Assembly: GCF_024385525.1 (NCBI RefSeq)
Contig: NZ_JANFLU010000015.1
Coordinates: 1 to 64,000 of the forward strand
DNA: 64,000 nucleotides
Direction of reading: 5' to 3'
Origin: Arthrobacter sp. zg-Y238
GTDB taxonomy: Bacteria; Actinomycetota; Actinomycetes; Actinomycetales; Micrococcaceae
Part shown: in pieces, positions 36,906 through 45,383 of the stretch
Position numbering within the stretch: position 1 is the first letter of the stretch
Layout: each line of letters begins with the position of its first letter
Notes under the pieces: model-generated
The model's input: the letters and a program-made list of their open reading frames with translations, nothing else
Databases searched by the model: none
Told to the model about the DNA's origin: nothing
Translations under genes and position numbers: made by a program

Positions 36906-37846
36906 TCAGCGGCGACGGACGCGGGGCAGCCCTGCGCGGATCAGGCGCTGCACGAGGGATTCCGGGTGCTGGGGCTGTCTGGAGACGTCGTCCCAGGACC
37001 AGCGAACAAAACTGACCCCTGTTGCACGGATGGCATCTTCGCGCCGTTTCTCCTGACGCAGTGTGTCCCACGAAGGGGCAAGGGCTGCATCGCCCCGGCC
37101 GTATTTCACCGCGCCGTCAAACTCCCCAACGAGCCTCTGCTCTCGCCAGTAAAAGTCGACCCGAAAACGGCCGGCGGAGGTGTTGAATTGTTGCTGGAGC
37201 TCGGGCGGAAGGAAGCGGTGCATGTGAATGACGGCCCTGGAATAGGATTCGCCGGCCGACTCGGAGCGTGCATCGGCGAAGTCGATTACCTGTCGGGCCC
37301 GCAGCCGCTTTACCTGACTGGGCAGGTTGGTGGCTGTTTCCCGCAGGCGTTCCTTTCCCAGAGGAGGCAAACCACGAACAGGATCGGCCGCAGCACGTGG
37401 TCCATGGCGGGTACCGCGTGCTCGAAAGGGAGATAGGCAGCCATGTCCAGAACGGTCTGCGCCCGGGATGTCAGGGGCACATCTTCCAACGCAGTGAGCG
37501 GTTCCAACAGCTGCCGCTCAACCCAGTGGAGCCCGCCTCGGCGCTGGCCATGAATGGGAGGTACGGCCAACAGCAGAACCTCAGCAGAGTTTCCAATGAC
37601 GGGCAGCCCCCACATGACGGCAGCAGATTGTTGGATAAGGACGCGCTGACCGTGCCCCTGTTCCACGGCTGCCCGGATCCGCACCCGCTGCTGTTCCCAG
37701 GGAGAAAGACCCTGCCACTCATCCGCCTGCATATAGACGCCGTGACGGAGGCGGATCAGCTGACCGGACCGGCAGCTCGAGGCCAAGGCGCGGCGGTCAG
37801 TACCGTGGGCCTCAGCATCGGCTGTGAAAATGAGCTCCGGATCCAT
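36906..37846 (-). pseudogene. AbiEi-like antitoxin-domain / DUF559-type nuclease-fold gene, frameshifted
   Basis: Reading from ATG 37846, the first frame gives a winged-helix AbiEi-type N-terminus (SCRSGQLIRLRHGVYMQADE, QQSAAVMWGLPVIG) and runs to DHVLRP. After about 37386 the sense continues in another frame as DPVRGLPPLGKERLRETA, leading to a DUF559/Vsr-like nuclease fold with FRVDFYWREQRLVGEFDG and VSFVRWSWDDV. A single lost base (CCGGATCC read as CCGATCC) explains the shift and restores a protein of about 313 residues. The nuclease-fold acidic residues are intact, so decay is recent or the indel is a sequencing error. Such genes are frequent orphan paralogs in Micrococcales. Confidence 0.75.
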
Positions 37847-37930
37847 GGACTCAAAGGTGGATGGGAAACCGGGGACCCGCGAGGGTAAGCCTCCCAATTG
37901 TGGACAACCCTTCTGGCGCCTCGGTCTGGA

Positions 37931-38020
37931 AAAGCCCTGCGGTTTGTCGCGATCCCTGCGGTTTGTGGAGCCTGCCGGCACTGGAAAGCCCTGCGGTTTG
38001 TCGCGATCCCTGCGGTTTGT
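37931..38020. repeat. 36-bp exact direct repeat, 54-bp period
   Basis: The segment beginning AAAGCCCTGCGGTTTGTCGC at 37931 recurs at 37985 and contains the word CCCTGCGGTTTGT twice in each copy. Confidence 0.85.
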
Positions 38021-38057
38021 GACAATCCCTGCGCCGCGCGGCGCAGGGATCCGGACA
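38008..38057. repeat. right copy of the 50-bp inverted repeat
   Basis: Reverse complement of 36835-36884 with four mismatches. It contains a perfect internal palindrome, ATCCCTGCGCC (38025-38035) and GGCGCAGGGAT (38040-38050), so each copy can form a REP-like hairpin. Confidence 0.85.
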
Positions 38058-38281
38058 TTCCCCGGGGAACCGGACAGAGTGCAGGGACATTCCGCGGGGA
38101 TCCGGGCACAGTGCGGGGACATCCGCAGGGAACCGGACAGAGTGCAGGGACATTCCGCGGGGAACCGGACATACCGCGGGGATCCGGACACAGTGCAGGG
38201 ACAGACCGCAGGGATCCGGACATTGTGCAGGGACATACCGCAGGGATCCGGACACAGCGCGGGGACAGACCGCGGGGACAA
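38041..38281. repeat. composite tandem array, about 32-bp unit
   Basis: Alternating half-units of about 19 nt (CCGCAGGGATCCGGACA type) and 13 nt (GTGCAGGGACA type), each ending in GGACA, repeated about seven times with point variation. There are no unique spacers. The half-unit is the same word found in the flanking inverted repeats. Confidence 0.8.
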
Positions 38282-38311
38282 ACCAGCCCAAACCAGCAGC
38301 AGAACCCGGAA

Positions 38312-38962
38312 CTAGATCTCGACAGGACCGTTCGCGGTGTCGAAGGTGACGGACATGATGCCCGGTGTGCCGGCCGGGGCAATCCACGTGACGTCCACGT
38401 TCTCCAGCGGCTTCTCCACGGGGTGGCCCAGCCAGTCGGTGACGCGTGCAGCGGAGCCGGCAATGGTCAGGGACTTCAGCTTCACCGAACCGGGCATCCC
38501 GGGAATGGCGTTGGAGGGGTGCAGCTCGTCGGTGCCGTCGTCCCAGCGGAGCAGGTAGGGCACCTGCGGATCGGCAATCAATCCGTTGATGCCGATCTGC
38601 CGCCAGGTCAGCTCCTGGCCGTCGGGGAACTTGCGGTTGCCCGGCACGGAGGCCCGGCCGAGGCGTTCCTCGAAGGGGGAGAGATCGTCAACGGCAACGC
38701 ACCAGCCCATCCAGCCGCCGCCGCATTCGGAGCGCTGGCGTACGGCCTGGCCGAACGGAGCTTTGTCCGACGCCGGGTGGTTCAGGACCTCCACCACCTC
38801 GACGTACTGGTTGTTGGCCAGGGGCAGGATCATATTGCGGGTACCGAATCGGGGGTGGACGCCACCCTTCACGTAATCGGCGCCGAGAGCAGCAGCAATC
38901 CTCTCGGTGGTGGCCAAAAGACCGTCGGATTCACAGGCATAAGAAACATGGTCCAAGCGCAT
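38312..38962 (-). CDS. VOC-superfamily (glyoxalase-like domain) protein
   Basis: 216 residues. Begins MRLDHVSYACESDG with the first VOC strand and histidine; FGTRNMILPLANNQYVEVVEVL supplies a metal-ligand-type glutamate. The central WMGWCVAVDDLSPFEERLG is the second half of the module. Related proteins are dioxygenases, isomerases or resistance proteins, and no function can be assigned. Start ATG at 38962 chosen over 38971 because CACAAT lies 7 nt upstream and the family begins with RLDHV. Confidence 0.75.
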   Translation of the reverse strand: MRLDHVSYACESDGLLATTERIAAALGADYVKGGVHPRFGTRNMILPLANNQYVEVVEVLNHPASDKAPFGQAVRQRSECGGGWMGWCVAVDDLSPFEERLGRASVPGNRKFPDGQELTWRQIGINGLIADPQVPYLLRWDDGTDELHPSNAIPGMPGSVKLKSLTIAGSAARVTDWLGHPVEKPLENVDVTWIAPAGTPGIMSVTFDTANGPVEI

Positions 38963-39114
38963 GCGGCCCATTGTGGCACGTTGTGATACGCGTCTCGACC
39001 AAGGGAAGCCTAAGTGCGGAATGTTCCCTGCCGCAGTGCCGAATTAAGGCTAAAAAGCTCCGGTGTTTCACGGTGCGTCATAGAGGTTGCGCGACGGCGG
39101 CATATCGGTTTCCA

Positions 39115-39235
39115 TAGGTGCAGGTCATGAGTGCCAGCAGATAGCCCCGGCTTGCTGGCCGGCAACCCTCCAACCGCGGTGGGGTGCCCCGGGTGAAGAC
39201 CTGGCCGTACGCCAAACGGGCGTCCGGCAAGCGCG
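39115..39235 (+). ncRNA. SAM-IV-type riboswitch
   Basis: The core GGTCATGAGTGCCAGC, then CCGGCTTGCTGGCCGGCAAC, CCTCC, CGCGGTGGGGTGCC and CGGGTGAAGACC is the pattern I know from SAM-IV riboswitches of Actinobacteria. P1 is CAGGTC (39121-39126) with GACCTG (39198-39203); GGTGGGGTGCCCCGGGTGAAG carries the SAM-core loop. Further paired GC-rich sequence follows to about 39260. It lies 80-200 nt upstream of metY-metX, so rising SAM should shut off homocysteine synthesis. Exact 3' end is approximate. Confidence 0.85.
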
Positions 39236-39316
39236 GGTCCCACGGCCCCACCGGACATCCGGCGTACCCGGGTGCACCCCGGCGGCGTTGTGCGGCCCCT
39301 GGTTTGAGGGAGCATC

Positions 39317-40633
39317 ATGAGTGCAGATTGGTCATTTGAAACCCGCCAGATCCATGTAGGCCAGGAGCCCGACGCCGTCACCGGTGCACGTGCCCTGCCG
39401 ATCTACCAGACCACGTCCTTCGTTTTTCCGAGTGCAGAGGCTGCCGCGAACCGGTTTGCCCTGGCCGAACTGGAACCGATCTACACCCGGATCGGCAACC
39501 CTACCCAGGAAGCGGTGGAAAACCGGATCGCCTCCCTTGAGGGCGGCGTCGGCGCCCTGCTGCTCGCGTCCGGGCAGGCGGCCGAAACCTTCGCGCTGCT
39601 GAACCTGGCGCAGGCGGGCGACCATGTGGTCGCCAGTCCCAGCCTTTACGGCGGCACCTACAACCTGCTGAAGCACACCCTGAAGCGGTTCGGCATCGAG
39701 ACCACTTTCGTGCAGGACCCGGACAACCTGGACCACTGGCGCGACGCCGTCCGGCCCAACACCAAGGCCTTCTTCGGCGAGGTGGTCTCCAACCCCCGCC
39801 AGGACGTCCTGGACCTGGAAGGCATCAGCGCCGTGGCCCATGAGGCGGGCGTGCCGCTGATCGTGGACAACACGCTGTCGACGCCGTACCTCATCCGTCC
39901 GATTGAATGGGGAGCCGACATTGTGGTCCACTCGGCCACGAAGTACCTCGGCGGGCACGGGACGGCCATTGCCGGCGTCATCGTGGATTCGGGCAACTTC
40001 GATTTCTCCGCCGATCCGGAGAAGTTCCCCGGCTTCAACACCCCGGACGAAAGCTACAACGGGCTCGTTTATGCCCGGGACCTGGGCGTCAACGGAGCCC
40101 TCGGAGCGAACCTTGCCTTCATCCTCAAGGCGCGGGTGCAGCTGCTGCGGGACCTCGGGTCCGCGGTGTCGCCGTTCAACGCGTTCCTGATTGCCCAGGG
40201 ACTGGAAACGCTGAGCCTGCGGCTGGAGCGGCACGTAGCCAACGCCGTCGCTGTAGCGAACTGGCTGGAAGGGCACGACGACGTCGTGTCGGTTGCGTAC
40301 GCGGGGCTGGAGTCCAGTCCGTGGTTTGAGCGCGGCCGCAAATACGGGCCGCGCGGCACCGGCGCCATTGTCTCCTTCGAGATTGAGGGCGGCATCGACG
40401 CCGGCAAGCGTTTTGTGGACGGACTGGAACTGCACTCACACGTGGCCAACGTTGGAGATGTCCGTTCCCTGGTGATCCACCCGGCGTCGACCACCCACAG
40501 CCAGCTGGGTGCCGAAGCGCAGCTGGCCGCCGGCGTCAGCCCGGGGCTGGTCCGGCTCTCGGTGGGCATTGAGCACATCGATGACATCCTCGCGGACCTC
40601 GACGCGGGGTTCCGGGCCGGCAAGGGAGCGTAG
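39317..40633 (+). CDS. metY: O-acetylhomoserine aminocarboxypropyltransferase (sulfhydrylase)
   Basis: 438 residues, Cys/Met-metabolism PLP enzyme. PLP lysine K209 in HSATKYLGGHG; FEVVSNP-like motif FGEVVSNPRQDVLD; start FETRQIHVGQEPD and C-terminal HPASTTHSQL are characteristic of MetY rather than MetB. Forms homocysteine from O-acetylhomoserine and sulfide. GGGAG ribosome site before the ATG. Under the SAM riboswitch and directly followed by metX, which makes its substrate. Confidence 0.95.
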   Translation: MSADWSFETRQIHVGQEPDAVTGARALPIYQTTSFVFPSAEAAANRFALAELEPIYTRIGNPTQEAVENRIASLEGGVGALLLASGQAAETFALLNLAQAGDHVVASPSLYGGTYNLLKHTLKRFGIETTFVQDPDNLDHWRDAVRPNTKAFFGEVVSNPRQDVLDLEGISAVAHEAGVPLIVDNTLSTPYLIRPIEWGADIVVHSATKYLGGHGTAIAGVIVDSGNFDFSADPEKFPGFNTPDESYNGLVYARDLGVNGALGANLAFILKARVQLLRDLGSAVSPFNAFLIAQGLETLSLRLERHVANAVAVANWLEGHDDVVSVAYAGLESSPWFERGRKYGPRGTGAIVSFEIEGGIDAGKRFVDGLELHSHVANVGDVRSLVIHPASTTHSQLGAEAQLAAGVSPGLVRLSVGIEHIDDILADLDAGFRAGKGA

Positions 40634-40634
40634 C

Positions 40635-41780
40635 TTGCCCCGGCACCCGGCTCCGCAGCGCGAGTCGCTGCAGACGCCGCTGCAGCACCCCGCCGAAAAG
40701 GACGGGGTGCTGCAGTACGCCTCCATCGGCGGACTGGAACTGGAAACCGGCGGGTACCTGCCCGACGTCGTATTGGCCTACGAGACGTGGGGGCAGCTGG
40801 ACCCGGACGCCGGTAACGCCGTGCTGATTCCGCATGCGCTGACCGGCAGCACCCACGTAGCCCGCGGAAGCAGCGCCGAAGCGGGCTGGTGGGAGGAGCT
40901 TGTGGGTCCGGGCCGGACGGTGGACACTCGCCGGTACTTCGTGGTCTCGGTCAACATGCTGGGCGGTTGCTACGGCTCCACCGGTCCTGCCTCGGCGGAT
41001 CCGGACGGATTGCCCTGGGGATCACGGTTTCCCTTTGTCACCGTGAGGGATTCGGTCCGGGCGGAGGCGCGGCTGGCGGACCGGCTGGGCATTGCCAGGT
41101 GGCACACCGTGCTGGGCGGTTCGCTCGGGGGAGCGCGGGCGCTGGAATGGGCGGTGACCGAGCCGGACCGCGTGCTGCACTGCGGGGTAATTGCGGCGAC
41201 CGCGGCCAGCACCGCTGAGCAGATCGCGTTTGCCCAGGCGCAGCTGGCAGCAATCCGCCTGGATCCGGCATTCAACGGAGGGGACTATTACAACGGCGCC
41301 CCTCCGCTGGCCGGCCTTGGCCTGGCCCGCCGGATCGCGCACATTACCTACCGGTCCGAACCGGAACTGGAATACCGGTTCGGGCGCAGTCCGCAGGCCG
41401 CCGAAGACCCCTTCGGCGCCGCTCACCCGGCCGGACGGGGCCGGTACTCCGTGGAGAGCTACCTGGACCACCAGGCCCGTAAACTGTCCGACCGGTTTGA
41501 TGCCAACAGCTATCTGGTGCTCACCGAAGCCCTGGTCAGCCACGACGTCGCCCGGGGCCGGGGAACCCTGCGCGCGGCGCTCGCAGGCACGACGGCGGAC
41601 TTCTTCATTGCCGCGGTGGAATCGGACCGGCTGTACCTTCCGCAGCAGTCGGCGGATCTGGCAGCGGCCCTTCCCCGGGGAACGCAGGTCCATCTCATCC
41701 GGGCGCCCATCGGGCATGACGGTTTCCTGACCAGCGTCCGGGAGATTTCCGGTGCCTTGAAACGGGAGGTGTTCGGGTAG
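40635..41780 (+). CDS. metX: homoserine O-acetyltransferase
   Basis: 381 residues. alpha/beta-hydrolase fold: nucleophile S163 in VLGGSLGGARALEW, and the C-terminal His in IGHDGFL; the family marker NMLGGCYGSTGPAS and PHALTGSTHVA are present. Acetylates L-homoserine with acetyl-CoA. TTG at 40635, one base after the metY stop, is the likely start because AAGGGAG lies at the right distance; there is no ATG or GTG near the expected N-terminus. Reading further upstream would overlap metY. Confidence 0.93.
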   Translation: MPRHPAPQRESLQTPLQHPAEKDGVLQYASIGGLELETGGYLPDVVLAYETWGQLDPDAGNAVLIPHALTGSTHVARGSSAEAGWWEELVGPGRTVDTRRYFVVSVNMLGGCYGSTGPASADPDGLPWGSRFPFVTVRDSVRAEARLADRLGIARWHTVLGGSLGGARALEWAVTEPDRVLHCGVIAATAASTAEQIAFAQAQLAAIRLDPAFNGGDYYNGAPPLAGLGLARRIAHITYRSEPELEYRFGRSPQAAEDPFGAAHPAGRGRYSVESYLDHQARKLSDRFDANSYLVLTEALVSHDVARGRGTLRAALAGTTADFFIAAVESDRLYLPQQSADLAAALPRGTQVHLIRAPIGHDGFLTSVREISGALKREVFG

Positions 41781-41843
41781 GACGGCGGACAACAGGGGCC
41801 TGCCCCCTTGCCCGCTGCGGCAATTCGTGGGAGAACATTCCCC

Positions 41844-42284
41844 ATGGCAGATCGGATCTCGCTTTCCGGCCGGGCGCAGTGCACCCCGGAGGTTCTCTGG
41901 CACGTGCTCGTGGATAACCGGGCGTCCTGGTGGCCGGACATGGACTTCGCTGCGCATCCGGGGGCGCCCCTGAAGGAACGGTGGAGCGAGGACGGAGTGG
42001 AGCACACGGCCACCGGTACGGTGCTGGCCGTGGCCCCAGGCCGGCTGCTTTCCTTCCGCTGGACGGCACCCGAATGGGGCGCCCACACCGTGGTCAGTTT
42101 CGAACTGACCGATGAGATAGACGCCACGGGGATAGCCGTGACGGAGAGCGGCTTTGCGGCGCTCGACGCCGGAGCGGGCGCCGCACTCTCCGCAGCCCAC
42201 CGGGAAGGGTGGGCCTTCCACCTGGCAAACCTCATCGAACAGGCCGAAAAAGCCGACCAGGCACAGCAGTCGGGCGGTTCCTGA
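41844..42284 (+). CDS. SRPBCC-family (START/AHSA1-like) protein
   Basis: 146 residues. Starts with LSGRAQCTPEVLWHVLVDNRASWWPD, then HTATGTVLAVAPGRLLSFRW and a long C-terminal helix (EGWAFHLANLIEQAEKA), the hydrophobic-cavity fold of AHSA1/polyketide-cyclase-like proteins. Ligand unknown. GGGAGA stands about 9 nt before the ATG. Converges on the SGNH hydrolase gene with 9 bp between stops. Confidence 0.78.
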   Translation: MADRISLSGRAQCTPEVLWHVLVDNRASWWPDMDFAAHPGAPLKERWSEDGVEHTATGTVLAVAPGRLLSFRWTAPEWGAHTVVSFELTDEIDATGIAVTESGFAALDAGAGAALSAAHREGWAFHLANLIEQAEKADQAQQSGGS

Positions 42285-42293
42285 AAAACAGCT

Positions 42294-43151
42294 CTAGTCG
42301 GCTGACCCCTGCGGCATCCCTTGCCCGAACATCGGGCCGGCCTCGGGCCGCTTCGCGGAGATCCCGTCACCCGAGGACTGGTGCCGCACCCGGCGGACCA
42401 CCCACGGGAACAGGAATTCGCGGGCCCAGACCATGTCTTCGGAGCGCGCCGTCCGCCAGTTCTTCGCGGGCAGCGGCTTGGTTTCCAGCGGCTGCAGGGA
42501 ATGCGGCACCTGGAGCGTGTCCAGCACCATGGAGGCAATGGTGTGGTGTCCCAGCGGGGAGAAGTGCAGCCGGTCCGGAGCCCACATCTGCGGATCATTC
42601 AACTCGCGCAGTGCCCACATGTCGGCAATGATGGCGCCGTGCCGCTTGGCTATGGTCCGCAGGTTTTCGTTGTAGATCGCCGCCCGGCCGCGGACGCTGC
42701 CCAGGACGGGGGTGCTCCCGAGGTCCGGACCGGTGAACAGGACAACTCCGGCACCTGATCCGCGCAGCCGGGCAACGGCGCCGTCCATGCGTTCGGCCAG
42801 CCGGTCCGGATCGCCGCCGGGGCGGATCACGTCGTTGCCGCCTGCGCAGATGGTGACCAGATCCGGTTTCAGGGCGAGGGCCGGCTCGAGCTGCTCGTCG
42901 ATGATCTGGTTCAGCAGCCGTCCCCGGATGGCGAGGTTCGCGTAGGCAAAGTCGGGCTGTCCCGAAGCCAGCTCCTCCGCCACCCGGTCCGCCCAGCCGC
43001 GGTAGCCGCCCGGGCTGTCCGGATTGGGGTCGCCGATGCCTTCGGTAAAGGAATCGCCCATGGCCACGAACCGGGACCAAAGGTGCGGGGGCCGCTGCTC
43101 CTGCCGGAAATCGGGGGCGGAAACGGCTTCGGGCAAAGAATTTGTACTCAC
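42294..43151 (-). CDS. SGNH/GDSL-family hydrolase
   Basis: 285 residues. Block I FVAMGDSFTEGIGD (nucleophile S34), block III ICAGGNDV (asparagine) and block V PDRLHFSPLGHHTIA (Asp-His dyad) are all present. Esterase/lipase or acetyl-xylan-type activity is possible. No signal peptide, so probably cytosolic. GTG start with GGTGAG context. Confidence 0.87.
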   Translation of the reverse strand: MSTNSLPEAVSAPDFRQEQRPPHLWSRFVAMGDSFTEGIGDPNPDSPGGYRGWADRVAEELASGQPDFAYANLAIRGRLLNQIIDEQLEPALALKPDLVTICAGGNDVIRPGGDPDRLAERMDGAVARLRGSGAGVVLFTGPDLGSTPVLGSVRGRAAIYNENLRTIAKRHGAIIADMWALRELNDPQMWAPDRLHFSPLGHHTIASMVLDTLQVPHSLQPLETKPLPAKNWRTARSEDMVWAREFLFPWVVRRVRHQSSGDGISAKRPEAGPMFGQGMPQGSAD

Positions 43152-43224
43152 CGGTCAATACTTGCAAACCGGCCCCTGGCTACGCGACCGTAGGTTGTAA
43201 ATGCCGGCATGCCAGAATAAAAGC

Positions 43225-43887
43225 ATGACGAAATCCGCGTGGAATCCTGTTGTCCTCTGGTCCAAACCCGAAGCTGAACGGGCAGGCACCCCGCTGCTGG
43301 TGCTCTTCCACGGATACCTGGCCAATGAAGAGGACCTGATGGGACTGGCCGATTACCTGCCCGCGGACTTCACCATCGCCTCGGTCCGGGCACCCCAGGC
43401 CTCCGGGCCGGGCTACACCTGGTTCCCGCTGATGAGCGACGCCGATTACTCAGTGGACGCAGTGGTGGACTCCGTGGCGGACGTCGCCGCGTGGCTCGAC
43501 ACCGTTCGGGACGGTCACACCAGCGTGAGCCTGCTGGGCTTTTCGATGGGAATGGCCGTGGCCACCACCCTGATGCGGCACCGGCCGCAGGACTTTGCCG
43601 CCGTCGTCGGGCTCTCCGGCTTTGTGGTCCCTTCACAGGACAACCCGTTCTTCCACGACGACGAACTGCAGCCCGGCGGCATGCAGTTCTTCTGGGGCCG
43701 TGACCAGGCTGACCCGGTCATCGACGCGCCGCGGATCGAATACACGCACGCCTGGCTCAATGCCCACACCGCGCTGACCAAGATCCTCTACTCCAACATG
43801 GGCCACGGCATCAATATGCAGGAGCTGGGCCATGTGAAGGAGTTCCTGGTCCATACGGTGCTGCGCGCCAACACCCGGGCGAACTAA
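43225..43887 (+). CDS. alpha/beta-hydrolase, carboxylesterase/phospholipase type
   Basis: 220 residues. LLVLFHGYLANEEDL (25-39), nucleophile elbow LGFSMGMA (S107), QFFWGRDQADPVI with the acid, and MGHGINMQEL with the catalytic His. Belongs to the Est/lysophospholipase-like (abhydrolase_2) group. ATG at 43225 is preferred to 43201: CAGAAT lies 6 nt upstream, and the residues before it are not conserved-looking. Divergent from the SGNH gene; its stop overlaps that of the S4 gene by 4 nt. Confidence 0.85.
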   Translation: MTKSAWNPVVLWSKPEAERAGTPLLVLFHGYLANEEDLMGLADYLPADFTIASVRAPQASGPGYTWFPLMSDADYSVDAVVDSVADVAAWLDTVRDGHTSVSLLGFSMGMAVATTLMRHRPQDFAAVVGLSGFVVPSQDNPFFHDDELQPGGMQFFWGRDQADPVIDAPRIEYTHAWLNAHTALTKILYSNMGHGINMQELGHVKEFLVHTVLRANTRAN

Positions 43888-44114
43888 CCCCCGCGGGTAA
43901 CCCGCACGGTCTCGCCGTTGACGGAGACCAGGTCGCCGGCATGAAGCTGGCGGCCGCGGCGCTCTTCAATGTCGCCGTTGACCTTGACCATTCCGTCTTC
44001 GATCAGCTGTTTGGCCTCGATACCGTCCTCGGCCAGGTTGGCGAGCTTGAGCAGCTGGCCCAGGCGGATCATTTCGTCGCGGATGGGAAGGTCTTGGGCA
44101 TCGGAAGAACTCAT
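43884..44114 (-). CDS. S4-domain RNA-binding protein
   Basis: 76 residues, consisting only of an S4 domain: IRLGQLLKLANLAEDGIEAK then LIEDGMVKVNGDIEERRGRQLHAGD. Resembles YbcJ/RlbA-type small proteins that bind structured RNA such as rRNA. The ATG at 44114 gives the compact domain; GGAGG lies just 1 nt upstream, which is short. Upstream in-frame codons would add an Arg/Gly-rich, unlikely leader overlapping the next gene's promoter. Confidence 0.85.
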   Translation of the reverse strand: MSSSDAQDLPIRDEMIRLGQLLKLANLAEDGIEAKQLIEDGMVKVNGDIEERRGRQLHAGDLVSVNGETVRVTRGG

Positions 44115-44188
44115 GCCTCCATTCTGCCCGACTTTCCGCCCCGGTTCTCTGCCGCCGGTCCGGCCCGGCGGGGCGGTAGGGTAGTCGG

Positions 44189-45208
44189 GTGCCAAATGCT
44201 GTGCGGATGTCCCCGCTGATCGGTCTGCCCCTGTCCCTGCTCGCCGGGGTTGCCATCCCGTCCCAGGCCCGCGTCAACGGTGCCCTTGGGGAACGGCTCG
44301 ACGACGGCCTGGCCGCCGCGCTGGTCAGCTTCCTGGTCGGGCTGGTGGTCATGGTTGGAATCAGTCTTGCCCTGCCCCGCGGCCGGGCCGGCGCCGGGCA
44401 GCTGATTCCTGCGCTGCGGGAACGGCGCTTCCCGCGCTACTACGTCCTGGCCGGCATGATCGGCGGCTACTTCGTGCTTTCCCAGACCTTGACCGTCGCC
44501 GTCCTGGGCGTGGCTGTGTTCACCGTTGCCGCCGTCGCCGGGCAGACCCTCACCGGGCTGGTGGTGGACCGGCTCGGCATCGGTCCGGCCGGCAAAAAGG
44601 CCCTGACCGTGATGCGCGTGGTGGGCGCGGTCCTGACCATTGCCGCCGTGGCCTGGGCGGTCAGCCCCAAGCTCGGAGCCGGGGGAGAGCCCTCCGAATG
44701 GCTCCTGCCGGTATTGCTGCCACTGACCGCCGGCATGCTGATGAGTTTCCAGCAGGCGATGAACGGCACCACGGGCATGCATTACGGCACCCCCATCACC
44801 GCCACGCTGGTGAACTTCATTTCCGGCACCGTCCTGCTGGCCGTGATGTGGGGGATCAAGGTTGCGGTTTCGGGACCGGGAAACCCGCTGCCCGGCGAGT
44901 GGTGGCTGTACCTGGGCGGGCCGCTGGGCTGCATCTTCATCGGCGTCGGCGCCCTGCTGGTGCGCAGCCTGGGTGTCCTGCTCACCAGTCTCGGGCTCAT
45001 CGGGGGGCAGCTGATCGGCTCGCTGCTGCTGGACATTGTCTTCCCGGCGCCGGGCTCCGTGGTGGTGGCGGCAACCGTGCTCGGCACGCTCCTGACACTG
45101 CTCGCCATCGTGCTGGCCACGCTGCCGTGGAACATGCCCGGCGGCGGGCCGTTCCGCCGTCGCGGCTCACGCACCCCGGCGAAGGCGTCCCGCCAACGTC
45201 CCCAATAA
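44189..45208 (+). CDS. DMT-superfamily YdcZ-type (DUF606) transporter
   Basis: 339 residues with about ten membrane helices in two homologous halves (about 8-150 and 170-315), each opening with a small-residue helix and containing a QxxxNG-like motif (PSQARVNGALGERL; FQQAMNGTTGMHYG). Substrate unknown. GTG at 44189 has TAGGGT exactly 6 nt upstream, giving a leaderless transcript. The C-terminal 25 residues are basic. Confidence 0.82.
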   Translation: MPNAVRMSPLIGLPLSLLAGVAIPSQARVNGALGERLDDGLAAALVSFLVGLVVMVGISLALPRGRAGAGQLIPALRERRFPRYYVLAGMIGGYFVLSQTLTVAVLGVAVFTVAAVAGQTLTGLVVDRLGIGPAGKKALTVMRVVGAVLTIAAVAWAVSPKLGAGGEPSEWLLPVLLPLTAGMLMSFQQAMNGTTGMHYGTPITATLVNFISGTVLLAVMWGIKVAVSGPGNPLPGEWWLYLGGPLGCIFIGVGALLVRSLGVLLTSLGLIGGQLIGSLLLDIVFPAPGSVVVAATVLGTLLTLLAIVLATLPWNMPGGGPFRRRGSRTPAKASRQRPQ

Positions 45209-45277
45209 CGGCTTCATTGATGCCCGGATAAAGGGCCGCACCGTTGGCATGTCACGCAGGTGCAATAAATTCCTGAC

Positions 45278-45296
45278 TTAGCCGAGCCTAAGCTAA
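45278..45296. promoter_or_regulatory. DtxR/IdeR-like iron box upstream of efeUOB
   Basis: TTAGCCGAGCCTAAGCTAA agrees at about 15 of 19 positions with the TTAGGTTAGSCTAACCTAA type operator. It lies about 90 nt before efeU, so iron-loaded DtxR/IdeR should repress the operon. Confidence 0.65.
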
Positions 45297-45383
45297 TCTC
45301 TAATAGCGCATACTTCCCTTGCGTAATTATTGACCGCGCTCGGAATGTGAATGACGGTGCTGCGGCACGATCCAAGGCACCTA

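Larger units (their letters stand above)
37847..38311. other. 465-bp repeat-rich intergenic region
   Basis: Holds a 36-bp direct repeat, the right copy of the 50-bp inverted repeat, and a 32-bp composite tandem array, listed separately. Frames are open on both strands only because the repeats lack stops; the translations are repetitive Cys/Pro-rich text without protein character. Confidence 0.75.

Noticed and set aside
36906-37370. Independent small nuclease gene
   Set aside because: It continues in sense from the AbiEi-like frame just upstream; the two are better explained as one frameshifted gene.
38041-38281. Possible CRISPR array
   Set aside because: Units are contiguous variants of one 32-bp composite with no unique spacers of constant length, and no cas genes are in the window.
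37310-38281. 324-codon minus-strand open frame over the repeat array
   Set aside because: The part before 37846 is repeat sequence translated into Cys/Pro-rich text; only the portion from 37846 downward is a gene fragment.
39115-39235. SAM-I (S-box) riboswitch
   Set aside because: The characteristic S-box GAGGGA and GATGAAACC segments are not found, whereas the SAM-IV core order is.
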